The notes below the pieces were generated by a model. That model had not been told where the DNA came from. It did not search any database and saw nothing but the letters and a program-made list of their open reading frames with translations. This document shows positions 1 to 6,701 of a DNA stretch of 12,691 bases, piece by piece. A program made the position numbers and the translations under genes. Source of the stretch: Candidatus Woesearchaeota archaeon (GTDB taxonomy: Archaea; Nanobdellota; Nanobdellia; Woesearchaeales; B54-G15). How positions within the stretch are numbered: position 1 is the stretch's first letter; each line of letters starts with the position of its first letter. Location: assembly GCA_003648985.1 (NCBI GenBank), contig QMQQ01000017.1, positions 1-12,691 of the forward strand. The letters run 5' to 3'.

Positions 1-9
1 AATTTAAAC
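1..9 (+). promoter_or_regulatory. Possible TATA element of the TrmB-TrmB-radical SAM operon
   Basis: AATTTAAAC lies about 36 nt before the preferred ATG at 41, which would give a short leader of about ten bases. It is at the window edge, so any BRE is cut off. AT-rich chance matches are common in this region. Confidence 0.3.
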
Positions 10-40
10 TGTGAGCTATTTGTACAGGAAAATAATTAAA

Positions 41-970
41 ATGAACGAATTAAAAATTGTAGATATTCTGAAAGAAAAGTTTAGGTTAGACCGCTATCAA
101 ACACTAATCTTGAAAAGCCTAGTTTTTAATGAAAAATTAACGGCTAAGCAATTATCGAATCGGACAAAGATTCCTCTTACTAAAATCTATGGTTCGCTAA
201 AATCGCTCTGTGGAGCAGGATTAATTAAGGTAAGCAATGAACGTCCTTTAAAATACTATTTTGGAAACTTTAAAGAAAGAATGATTAGTTTTCTCGATAA
301 AAAATTCAAAGAAGAGGTGAAAAATGAATTGTTTTTAGTTTGTGGTGCACACGAACTGTCTAAAAGAAATATATCTGTATATATGAGAGAAATAAAAGAT
401 GGATATAATTTTGTTTTCAACGTTAAAAGGATGCTCATTAAAGACAATTCGATGGACATTATTACCATGAACAAAGTATTTCCGGTTATCTTCTACACAA
501 AAGATGAAAAAGTTGCAGAAAAAATTCGAAACCAAGAAACAAAAAAAAGAAAAACATTGATGGGCAGAGGCATATTATTTAAAGAATTTTATAAAAGTTT
601 TTGGGATGCTTATTTGCAAAATAAAAAGATTAGGTACATCATTGATTTGAATACATGGAATATTTACAAATCTTATCTGAAACAATTATTCACTAAAAAT
701 GAAATAGCAAAGATCATACTTTCTATTCAAGACTACTTAACAAAAACAAATATTTCCATAAGAATAACCAAAAGCGAAAGCCCGTATTGCATGTTCATAA
801 CAGAAACAACATTGATGTTTACAATTTTTAACGTATACACCTCTGGGCTTATTACAGAAAACAAACACATAGTAGATGTTTATGGCAATCTCTTCAATGA
901 AATATGGAAGCATTCGAATCCAATTGGACCATCTTTAGAAAAACTCATGTATGAGATTTACCAAAAATGA
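41..970 (+). CDS. TrmB-like winged-helix transcriptional regulator (first of a tandem pair)
   Basis: Predicted DNA-binding regulator of the TrmB type. With the ATG at 41 the protein has 309 residues. Residues about 15-75 form a winged helix-turn-helix, with the family signature 'LTAKQLSNRTKIPLTKIYGSL' style helix pair (LTAKQL, then IPLTKIY) and a wing ending in RPLKYYF. The remaining two thirds (GRGILF, KKIRYIIDL, then an aromatic-rich end near NEIWKHSNP) resembles the ligand-sensing C-terminal part of TrmB proteins, but I cannot identify a ligand site. A GTG at 11 would add ten residues. The ATG is preferred because it aligns with the start of the downstream paralogue. Its stop overlaps the next start by 4 nt, so the genes are co-translated or at least co-transcribed. 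The gene is very AT-rich compared with the ligase downstream. Target genes are unknown; autoregulation of this operon is an inference. Confidence 0.8.
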   Translation: MNELKIVDILKEKFRLDRYQTLILKSLVFNEKLTAKQLSNRTKIPLTKIYGSLKSLCGAGLIKVSNERPLKYYFGNFKERMISFLDKKFKEEVKNELFLVCGAHELSKRNISVYMREIKDGYNFVFNVKRMLIKDNSMDIITMNKVFPVIFYTKDEKVAEKIRNQETKKRKTLMGRGILFKEFYKSFWDAYLQNKKIRYIIDLNTWNIYKSYLKQLFTKNEIAKIILSIQDYLTKTNISIRITKSESPYCMFITETTLMFTIFNVYTSGLITENKHIVDVYGNLFNEIWKHSNPIGPSLEKLMYEIYQK

Positions 971-1875
971 GTATGAATATGATTCAAAAACTCGAGAAGC
1001 TCAAAAGCTATTATGGATTAAACTCAAATCATTTTTTGATAATGAAGGCTTTGTTAACAAAAGACCTTACCGCTTTTGACATATCCAAAAGAACAGGTAT
1101 CCCAAAAAACAGGATATATGGGTTTGTTAGGGATTTGGTGAACAGAGGCCTTATTAGAAAAGTTGATGCGAGGCCTTCTAAATTTTCTATTAAGAATTTA
1201 AATGAAAATATACGTAATTTTTTAACTAAAAGATTTGATGAACTTACAGGAACATATATTAGAATATATGAGCTCCTTGAAGAAAAAGAGAAAGAACCAA
1301 ATGTTCGTTATTTCGTTGGTACTAAAAGTCATATTCTGGAAGTACTTGATCTTATTAAAAACGCAAATTCACTAAAAATAATGTGTTCAAAAGAAAGAGT
1401 TCCATATTTTTTATACCCATTTAATGAAAAATTGTTTCTAAAGGCAAGGAATTTTGTTGCTAAAAAAAGAGCGGTATTTACTGGAATAGGACAATCCTAT
1501 TTTTTATATAAGAAATACCATGAATTTTTAGAGCGAGATAAAGAGATCATATATGTTATTGATGAAAATTCTGTTAAAAACCATATTAAACATTTAAAGT
1601 CATGCTTGAATAGAACGCTGTTCAAATCCTTTGTTTCAAACCTTAATAAAAAAATAGACTCCTTTAAATTAAGAATAATTTTGATACCAAATCCGCTATA
1701 CATTCACATTCATCTAACTGAAAATTGCGTATTGAAAAATATAGTATCGGGAGAACTCAATATCGGAGTTAGGGTCGATTCAAAAAGTGTGGCGAAGATT
1801 TATCACGATCTTTATGAAATCTATATTGAAAAAGGAATTGATCTTAAAAGATACTTCAAAAGGAGAAAATGGTAG
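967..1875 (+). CDS. TrmB-like winged-helix transcriptional regulator (second of a tandem pair)
   Basis: A 302-residue paralogue of the preceding gene. The N-terminal winged helix lies at about residues 20-75 (LTAFDISKRTGIP, then NRIYGFVRDL, and a wing with ARPSKF). Both proteins share the order HTH, wing, FL(D/T)K(K/R)F helix, a central GxG segment (GIGQSYF here, GRGILF in the partner) and an (I)xYVID/YIID strand, so they arose by duplication. Identity outside the HTH looks low by eye, suggesting divergence in ligand or partner. The start overlaps the previous stop (ATGA). The stop overlaps the radical SAM start by 7 nt, giving a translationally coupled three-gene operon. No strong Shine-Dalgarno precedes it; ATGs at 973 and 979 are alternative starts. 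A heterodimer with the first regulator is plausible but inferred. Confidence 0.8.
   Translation: MSMNMIQKLEKLKSYYGLNSNHFLIMKALLTKDLTAFDISKRTGIPKNRIYGFVRDLVNRGLIRKVDARPSKFSIKNLNENIRNFLTKRFDELTGTYIRIYELLEEKEKEPNVRYFVGTKSHILEVLDLIKNANSLKIMCSKERVPYFLYPFNEKLFLKARNFVAKKRAVFTGIGQSYFLYKKYHEFLERDKEIIYVIDENSVKNHIKHLKSCLNRTLFKSFVSNLNKKIDSFKLRIILIPNPLYIHIHLTENCVLKNIVSGELNIGVRVDSKSVAKIYHDLYEIYIEKGIDLKRYFKRRKW
1861..1865 (+). promoter_or_regulatory. Shine-Dalgarno AGGAG inside the end of the second regulator gene
   Basis: A purine-rich AGGAG sits 3 nt before the ATG at 1869 and 12 nt before the in-frame ATG at 1878. Neither spacing is ideal, so the radical SAM start could be either; the difference is only three residues. 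Confidence 0.5.
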
Positions 1876-2837
1876 ATATGTTAGGTAAGAAGATGCCCTC
1901 TTTGAGGCTTGCAATTACAGATAGATGTAATTTGAAATGTAGGTATTGCCCTCCTTTCGGAGAAAATTATTCGAATGTGGAGAAAGGTCTAAGTTTAAAT
2001 GAATTACTAAAGATTTTAAAGGTCGCTGTTGAAATCGGAATTAACAATTTTAAAATCACTGGAGGCGAACCTTTGCTAGAAAAAGAACGCCTTTCTTCTG
2101 TCTTAGAATTTTTGTCTAAAACAAATAGTATGGTTTCTGTTAATACAAACGGTGTTGAATTAAAAAGCAATGTAGATTTTTTGTTAGCTAAGAACGTAGC
2201 TTATGTTAAGGTAAGCTTGGATACTTTAAATCCGAGTAAATATATGAAGATTTGTGGTGTAGATTATTTGCACAAAACAATTGAAGGAATAAAAACCGCG
2301 ATTGCAAAAGGATTAAAAACAAGAATAAACATGGTTGTGATTAAAGATAATTATAATGAAGTTCCAGCCATGATAAAATTTTGCCAGTCTGTTGGTGCAG
2401 ATTTAAAGTTGCTCGATTTAAATTACTATGAAGATGTCGGAAAAAAATTTTGGTTAGACAATTATCAATCACTGACAGAATTAACGAAAGAATTATCTGC
2501 AAAATCTTCGATGCGTGCTGTGGTATTTAATGAAGGCGGATACGGAATTCCAATGACGCTTCTAAGACTCAAAAATATTAATATTTTAATTAAGGATAGC
2601 AAAAAAGGAGCAATGTACGGAGATGGTTGTAAAAATTGTCCGTTCTTGCCAGCCGAAAGAAAAAAATTCTATTGTCAAGAAGGAATTTATAATTTAACGT
2701 TAACTGTTGACGGAAAATTAAAGATATGCAAACATAGACCTGATGTAGGAGTTTCTTTACGAGGCTTGAATAAAAAGCAGATCAAAAAAGCAATGATTCG
2801 TATAATTGCAGATTTTTTTCCTGGAGCACCAGTTTAA
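1869..2837 (+). CDS. MoaA-like radical SAM protein with C-terminal auxiliary-cluster cysteines
   Basis: A 322-residue radical SAM enzyme. The SAM-binding [4Fe-4S] motif CNLKCRYC places Cys at 20, 24 and 27. TGGEP follows at 64-68, and KVSLDTL at 114-120 matches the MoaA family core. Near the end Cys254, Cys257, Cys269 and Cys287 (the last after TVDGKLKIC) could hold a second Fe-S cluster, as in the MoaA C-terminal region. Two features argue against GTP 3',8-cyclase (moaA): the C-terminal Gly-Gly tail is absent (it ends PGAPV), and about a dozen residues including an extra Cys sit between CxxC and the DGK segment. No molybdopterin gene is nearby. The start is ambiguous: GGAG at 1862-1865 is 3 nt from this ATG and 12 nt from another at 1878. 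Operon with two TrmB-like regulators. The substrate is unknown; a peptide- or cofactor-modifying reaction is possible. Confidence 0.85.
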   Translation: MVDMLGKKMPSLRLAITDRCNLKCRYCPPFGENYSNVEKGLSLNELLKILKVAVEIGINNFKITGGEPLLEKERLSSVLEFLSKTNSMVSVNTNGVELKSNVDFLLAKNVAYVKVSLDTLNPSKYMKICGVDYLHKTIEGIKTAIAKGLKTRINMVVIKDNYNEVPAMIKFCQSVGADLKLLDLNYYEDVGKKFWLDNYQSLTELTKELSAKSSMRAVVFNEGGYGIPMTLLRLKNINILIKDSKKGAMYGDGCKNCPFLPAERKKFYCQEGIYNLTLTVDGKLKICKHRPDVGVSLRGLNKKQIKKAMIRIIADFFPGAPV

Positions 2838-2844
2838 TTTGCTT

Positions 2845-4569
2845 CTATTTCCTCTCCTTATACATATCCAAAATCTCCTTTACTGTTGTTGCTTGTTCTG
2901 GGCTTTTGTCTGCTCTGTAGCGAACAAATCTCGGAAAGCGTAAAGCCAAACCCTGTCCTTTTTCAACAGCACACGTATGCAGAGGACTTCTTGTTATTTC
3001 TGCACCAAGAACTTCAACAACAACAGCAGGAGTAAACCAAACATCTGGTTTCATATCCTTATGCACAAGCAATCTTGCAGGTTTATGCGGAATTTTATAT
3101 TTAGCAAATTTTTTTGGAAGTTCAGCTAATTGTTTATCTGTAAATCCGCTGCCAAGTTTGCAGAAGGTTTCAAAGCGGTCAAGTTTGTGGTTATATGCTG
3201 CACAGAGTAAAGCGCCATAGGTTCCAGCCCTTTTTCCTTTTCCATAGAAAGCACCAACAACAACCAAATCAAAGGTATCTGCAAGTTTTTGATATTCCTG
3301 TTTCCACTTTATCCAAAGCCAACCTCTAACGCCTGCTTTATAAGTCGAATCTGGAGCACAGCTTTTTGCTATTATGCCTTCTGCGCCGTGAGAGATGCAC
3401 CAATTAAAGAAATCTTCTATGCAATCTATCTCTTTGCAAAGTTTTCTGTTAGCAAGTTTTATACGTTTTGTTGGTTTTATGATTTTCTGTAAAGCTTTAT
3501 GCCTTTCTGGATACGGCTTATGAATGTAGGATTTTCCATTCAGAAATAGAAGATCGAATAGGAACAAACAAACTGGAATCTTCTTAACATAAAGTTCAAC
3601 ATCATATTTTCTTCTTCGTTGCATCAGGATCTGAAATGGCAATAGATTTCCTTTTTCATCTATCGGAACAACTTCGCCTTCGATAACATAACTTTTTGCT
3701 TTTATGCTCTTCTTCAAGCCTTCAACAACGTCAGGAAATTGATTAGTGGTGTTTTCAAGCCGCCTGCTGAACAGGATAATTCGCTTTCCATCGAAATGTG
3801 CTTGAACTCGCTCACCATCATATTTTTCTTCGCAGGCAATAACTCCTGGAATCTTTTCTTTTATCATCTGAACGCTTTTTGCTCTTTGAGCTAACATCAT
3901 TTGAATTGGTCTGCCGACAGTAACGCCGATTTTTTCTATTCCCTTTAAACCTTTTATTGCAATAGTTTTTGCTATAATTCCAATGTCAGGGCAGATGTTG
4001 TAAGCGTGTTCAAGTTTAGGCTTGTTTGCTTTTGTTCCAGTAAAAGCAATTGCGAGAGCATCAAGCAGTGTCATATCGCCGGCTCCTAAGCGCAGAGTTC
4101 CGAGAATAATTCTTGCAATATATCTTGCTTCTTTTGGCGATGCTTTTTTCAACAGCGCAGCTAAAGTTTTTATTTTGAATTCCTGACTCCCTGGTCCTGA
4201 AGCAGCAGCAATCTTATGCAAGGTGTTGAATACCTGAGCTACAGTTAATGTTGGCTTGCTTTTGGTTGTGAGTTTTTCTGCTGTTAAGCCTACATCGCCA
4301 AGTTTTTTGAACGTGCTGCTTACTTCTTTTTCTGCTCTACCAGAATCAATTGCAATTGAACGTAAGACCATTTTTTCTGCCATGCCTATATTTATATCTT
4401 CATACTTTGATGCTATTTGGCCAAGAAGCAGATAAGCAATAATGTCAATTTCTTTTTTTGGAACTGTTTTAAAGAATCTTGCTAGTATTTCCCTCATTTT
4501 GTTTCCTGACGTTGTGCGCTCAAGTTGTTCGAAAACGTTTGCAAGTTTTATGAAACGTAGCGATGGCAT
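2845..4569 (-). CDS. lig: ATP-dependent DNA ligase, archaeal type
   Basis: Seals nicks in duplex DNA using ATP through an enzyme-AMP intermediate; acts in replication and repair. The 574 residues match the usual archaeal length of about 560-600. Residues 1-220 are the helical DNA-binding domain. The adenylation domain contains motif I KYDGER with the AMP-accepting Lys249, SRRLENTT at 268-275, EGEVV at 297-301, LFLFDLLFLNG at 335-345, EGIIAKS at 397-403 and WIKWK at 419-423. The OB-fold domain ends with the archaeal motif LRFPRF at 543-548 followed by the EQATT segment. All nucleotidyltransferase motifs are intact, so an active enzyme is expected. The ATG at 4569 lies 11 nt after the polX stop with no separate promoter or clear Shine-Dalgarno, so it is probably transcribed with polX. 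The 3' end faces the radical SAM gene across 7 nt. Confidence 0.97.
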   Translation of the reverse strand: MPSLRFIKLANVFEQLERTTSGNKMREILARFFKTVPKKEIDIIAYLLLGQIASKYEDINIGMAEKMVLRSIAIDSGRAEKEVSSTFKKLGDVGLTAEKLTTKSKPTLTVAQVFNTLHKIAAASGPGSQEFKIKTLAALLKKASPKEARYIARIILGTLRLGAGDMTLLDALAIAFTGTKANKPKLEHAYNICPDIGIIAKTIAIKGLKGIEKIGVTVGRPIQMMLAQRAKSVQMIKEKIPGVIACEEKYDGERVQAHFDGKRIILFSRRLENTTNQFPDVVEGLKKSIKAKSYVIEGEVVPIDEKGNLLPFQILMQRRRKYDVELYVKKIPVCLFLFDLLFLNGKSYIHKPYPERHKALQKIIKPTKRIKLANRKLCKEIDCIEDFFNWCISHGAEGIIAKSCAPDSTYKAGVRGWLWIKWKQEYQKLADTFDLVVVGAFYGKGKRAGTYGALLCAAYNHKLDRFETFCKLGSGFTDKQLAELPKKFAKYKIPHKPARLLVHKDMKPDVWFTPAVVVEVLGAEITRSPLHTCAVEKGQGLALRFPRFVRYRADKSPEQATTVKEILDMYKERK

Positions 4570-4580
4570 TTTTTATGATT

Positions 4581-6308
4581 CTAGTTTGTTTTAAGCTTAT
4601 TAAAAAAGCGAGCTAGTTGTTTTAGCGAATAAGTATTTATGATGTCTTTCTTTTCTGCCCAGCCCCGTCGTGCTGTTGCAACGCCGAATTTAATTAGTTT
4701 TAGTTGGTCTGCGTTATGCGCATCTGTGTTAATGGCAAAGCGCAATCCATATTTCTTTGCTTCCATTATTGCTGTGTCATTCAAATCAAGTCTATCTGGA
4801 AAAGAGTTTATTTCCATATGAACGCGCCTGTCTTTTGCAGCTTGAAAAATAGCTTCGAGATCAACAGCATAAGGCGGTCTTTCATTTATTATTCTGCCTG
4901 TCGGATGTCCGAGAATATCAACATACTTGTTTTCAATTGCTTTTATGATTCGCTTTGTCATCTTTTGCTTTGGCATTTTAAAACCAGAATGAACAGAAGC
5001 AATAACTATGTCTAGTTTTTTAAGAACAGAATCTGACAAGTCGAGAGAACCGTCTGCAAGAATATCAACTTCGTTTCCTGCAAGTATTTTTATTCCTTTA
5101 AGCTGACGGTCTATTTTTCTTATTTCCTTTATTTGTTCAAGAAGTTTTTTCTCGTCTAATCCATGAGCAAGAGGTTCGCTCTTTGAATGATCACTTATGC
5201 AAATGTACTGATAGCCAAGTTGTTTTGCTGCAAGAGCCATTTCTTTTATTGTGTTGTCCCCATCACTCCATTTTGTATGAACATGAAAATCGCCTTTGAT
5301 GTCTTTATAATCAACAAGCTTAGGAAGCGCTTTTTTCTGCGCAGCTTCAATTTCTCCCCTGTTTTCTCTTAGCTCGGGAGGAATCCACTGCAAACCAAGT
5401 TTTCTGTAGATTCCTTCTTCTGTTTTACCGGCGATCTGTTTTTTGCCTTTAAACAATCCATATTCATTTAGCTTATAGCCTTTTTTAATCGCAATTTTCC
5501 TTAAAGCAATATTATGTTCTTTGCTTCCTGTAAAATATTGAAGTGCACTGCCCCAGCTCTCAGGTTTTAAAACGCGAACATCTGCTTGTATGCCCGAACG
5601 CAAAATTACTGTTGATTTTGTTGGTCCTTTTGCAAGAATTTCCTTGACATCTGGCATTGAAGTAAAGAAGTTCATTACCTTCATTGGATTTGTTGATATG
5701 ACAAGTATATCGATATCACCGATCGTTTCTTTCATTCTGCGCAATGATCCCGCTGGACTAATTTTTTTGACTTCTTTTAAGACAGAAAGTTTTTCAATAA
5801 TTTCATTTGCTATAAACCACGCCCTACCTAAAAGCATTCTTCCTTTACTGGCTTTATAAAGCTGGATTCCTCTCAGAATGTCTTCTTCACTTTTTTTTCC
5901 GAAACCAGGAAGAGTTGCAATTTTGTGTTCTTTTGCTGCTTTTTCCAGATCTTTTATTGTTTTAATGCCGAGTTCTTTGTAAAGTCGCTTTGCTTTTTTT
6001 GGACCCATTCCTGGAATTGACATTATTTCGTGTAGGTGAAAAGGAATCTTTCGCTTAAGCTGTTCATATTCTTTTATCTTGCCTGTTTTAAGAAATTCTT
6101 CTATTTTTTTAGCGAGTCTTTCGCCAACGCCTGGAATCTCTTCAAGGGTTTTTAAGCCGCCTCTATGCCATAGCACTTCAATATCCTCAGTAAGGCTTTC
6201 GATTGCTTTTGCGGCTCTTCTGTAAGCTCTTGGTTTCCATTCGACGCCTTGCATTTCAAGAATGTCAGCCATTTCATAGAAGATTCTTGCAATCTCGAGA
6301 TTTTTCAT
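4581..6308 (-). CDS. polX: Family X DNA polymerase with C-terminal PHP nuclease domain
   Basis: Gap-filling repair polymerase with predicted 3'-end processing. The 575 residues match bacterial/archaeal PolX (about 570). Order: N-terminal 8-kDa-type domain with helix-hairpin-helix motifs (IPGVGERLAKKI at 58-69, IPGMGPKKAKRL at 98-109, a third near 133-144); polymerase core with GSLRR at 187-191 and the metal-binding Asp198, Asp200 and Asp243; YFTGS at 258-262; then a PHP domain from about 335. All PHP metal ligands appear present: His342, His344, His374, Glu413, His440, His468, Asp529 and His531, implying 3'-5' exonuclease or phosphodiesterase activity as known for bacterial PolX. Lys68 aligns by eye with the lyase Lys72 of DNA polymerase beta, so 5'-dRP lyase activity is possible. 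First gene of a polX-lig operon. A TATA-like element 29 nt upstream suggests a near-leaderless mRNA. Confidence 0.95.
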   Translation of the reverse strand: MKNLEIARIFYEMADILEMQGVEWKPRAYRRAAKAIESLTEDIEVLWHRGGLKTLEEIPGVGERLAKKIEEFLKTGKIKEYEQLKRKIPFHLHEIMSIPGMGPKKAKRLYKELGIKTIKDLEKAAKEHKIATLPGFGKKSEEDILRGIQLYKASKGRMLLGRAWFIANEIIEKLSVLKEVKKISPAGSLRRMKETIGDIDILVISTNPMKVMNFFTSMPDVKEILAKGPTKSTVILRSGIQADVRVLKPESWGSALQYFTGSKEHNIALRKIAIKKGYKLNEYGLFKGKKQIAGKTEEGIYRKLGLQWIPPELRENRGEIEAAQKKALPKLVDYKDIKGDFHVHTKWSDGDNTIKEMALAAKQLGYQYICISDHSKSEPLAHGLDEKKLLEQIKEIRKIDRQLKGIKILAGNEVDILADGSLDLSDSVLKKLDIVIASVHSGFKMPKQKMTKRIIKAIENKYVDILGHPTGRIINERPPYAVDLEAIFQAAKDRRVHMEINSFPDRLDLNDTAIMEAKKYGLRFAINTDAHNADQLKLIKFGVATARRGWAEKKDIINTYSLKQLARFFNKLKTN

Positions 6309-6332
6309 TCAGAAAAGAAAATGAGACTGAAG

Positions 6333-6341
6333 TATAAAAAA
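6333..6341 (-). promoter_or_regulatory. TATA-like element for the polX-lig operon
   Basis: On the minus strand TTTTTTATA is centred about 29 nt before the polX ATG at 6308, in the 73-nt gap after the winged-helix gene. The spacing predicts a transcript starting within a few bases of the ATG. Confidence 0.5.
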
Positions 6342-6363
6342 GTTAGGTTGGAATATCGCTGTA

Positions 6364-6380
6364 GAAAATAAGAAACAAAA
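6364..6380 (-). terminator. Possible oligo(T) terminator after the winged-helix gene
   Basis: Directly after the stop codon the minus strand is a T-rich tract (TTTTGTTTCTTATTTTC), the type of signal that archaeal RNA polymerase can use for intrinsic termination without a hairpin. Background AT content lowers confidence. Confidence 0.35.
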
Positions 6381-6381
6381 G

Positions 6382-6576
6382 TTATCTCTTGTATCTATAA
6401 AGATATTGGTTTCTGCTGTTGCCGTTTTTAAAGCGGATAGCTCTTTGCAGACGAAGTTTTTTTAAACAACAGGTTACGCTGCCAATACTTACTTTTAGTG
6501 CTTTGCTAATCTCTTTTGATGTAAACCATTTTGCAGGATTTTGTTTTAGGAAATCGTAAACTTCTTGCTGACCCAT
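6382..6576 (-). CDS. Small winged-helix DNA-binding protein
   Basis: A 64-residue protein consisting almost wholly of a winged helix: EVYDFLKQNP, then KWFTSKEISKALKVSIGSV and LKKLRLQRAI, ending in a basic wing and tail (YLYRYKR). This size and pattern match small archaeal HTH proteins of the MarR/ArsR-like fold class, with no room for a ligand domain. The predicted recognition helix contains adjacent Cys36 and Cys37, which could be redox- or metal-responsive, though this is speculative. The start at 6576 is well supported by a Shine-Dalgarno GAGGGGTGA 7 nt upstream. The gene is divergent from the site-2 protease gene, sharing a 125-bp region with two palindromes, so it is a candidate regulator of both. 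PolX starts 73 nt downstream on the same strand but appears to have its own promoter. Confidence 0.85.
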   Translation of the reverse strand: MGQQEVYDFLKQNPAKWFTSKEISKALKVSIGSVTCCLKKLRLQRAIRFKNGNSRNQYLYRYKR

Positions 6577-6583
6577 GCAGATT

Positions 6584-6592
6584 TCACCCCTC
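6584..6592 (-). promoter_or_regulatory. Shine-Dalgarno of the winged-helix gene
   Basis: GAGGGGTGA on the minus strand ends 7 nt before the ATG at 6576 and matches the anti-Shine-Dalgarno complement GGAGGTGA with one mismatch. It fixes the start and shows that this gene, unlike most others here, has a leadered mRNA. Confidence 0.75.
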
Positions 6593-6604
6593 TGAATTAC
6601 ACAC

Positions 6605-6616
6605 TACTCTTGAGTA
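6605..6616. promoter_or_regulatory. Perfect 12-bp inverted repeat, candidate operator of the winged-helix gene
   Basis: TACTCTTGAGTA has 5-bp perfect arms around TT. It lies between the minus-strand TATA box (6624-6633) and the expected transcription start near 6603, a position where a bound protein would block RNA polymerase. Autoregulation by the encoded 64-residue protein is an inference. Confidence 0.4.
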
Positions 6617-6623
6617 ACAAACT

Positions 6624-6635
6624 TATTTATATACC
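6624..6635 (-). promoter_or_regulatory. TATA box of the winged-helix gene
   Basis: The minus strand reads GGTATATAAATA, a strong archaeal TATA element. A start site about 25 nt downstream gives a leader of roughly 27 nt that includes the Shine-Dalgarno. Confidence 0.65.
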
Positions 6636-6647
6636 TTACGGTTTTTT

Positions 6648-6664
6648 AGAAAAGTTTAAAAATA
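6648..6664 (+). promoter_or_regulatory. BRE/TATA promoter of the site-2 protease gene
   Basis: Purine-rich AGAAAAG followed by TTTAAAAATA at 6655-6664 fits an archaeal BRE plus TATA box. The predicted start near 6685 leaves a leader of about 17 nt before the ATG at 6702, with only a weak AGG Shine-Dalgarno at 6688-6690. Confidence 0.6.
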
Positions 6665-6665
6665 A

Positions 6666-6682
6666 TGTCACCAGTAGTGACA
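6666..6682. promoter_or_regulatory. 17-bp near-perfect palindrome, candidate operator of the site-2 protease gene
   Basis: TGTCACCAGTAGTGACA pairs at 7 of 8 positions around a central G. It directly follows the TATA box and ends just before the predicted start site, the classic location of an archaeal repressor operator. The divergently encoded winged-helix protein is the nearest candidate ligand. Confidence 0.6.
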
Positions 6683-6701
6683 AAAGTAGGTTTGAATAAA
6701 T

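Noticed and set aside
1869..2837. Naming the radical SAM gene moaA
   Set aside because: The core is MoaA-like, but the Gly-Gly tail is absent, the C-terminal Cys spacing differs and no molybdopterin genes are in view.
4704..5015. 103-codon open frame on the plus strand inside polX
   Set aside because: It is antisense to the conserved PHP domain and has no supporting motif.
2845..6308. Bacterial-type NHEJ (LigD/Ku) system
   Set aside because: The ligase is a stand-alone archaeal replicative type and the polymerase is family X with PHP; there is no Ku, primase-type polymerase or LigD nuclease domain.
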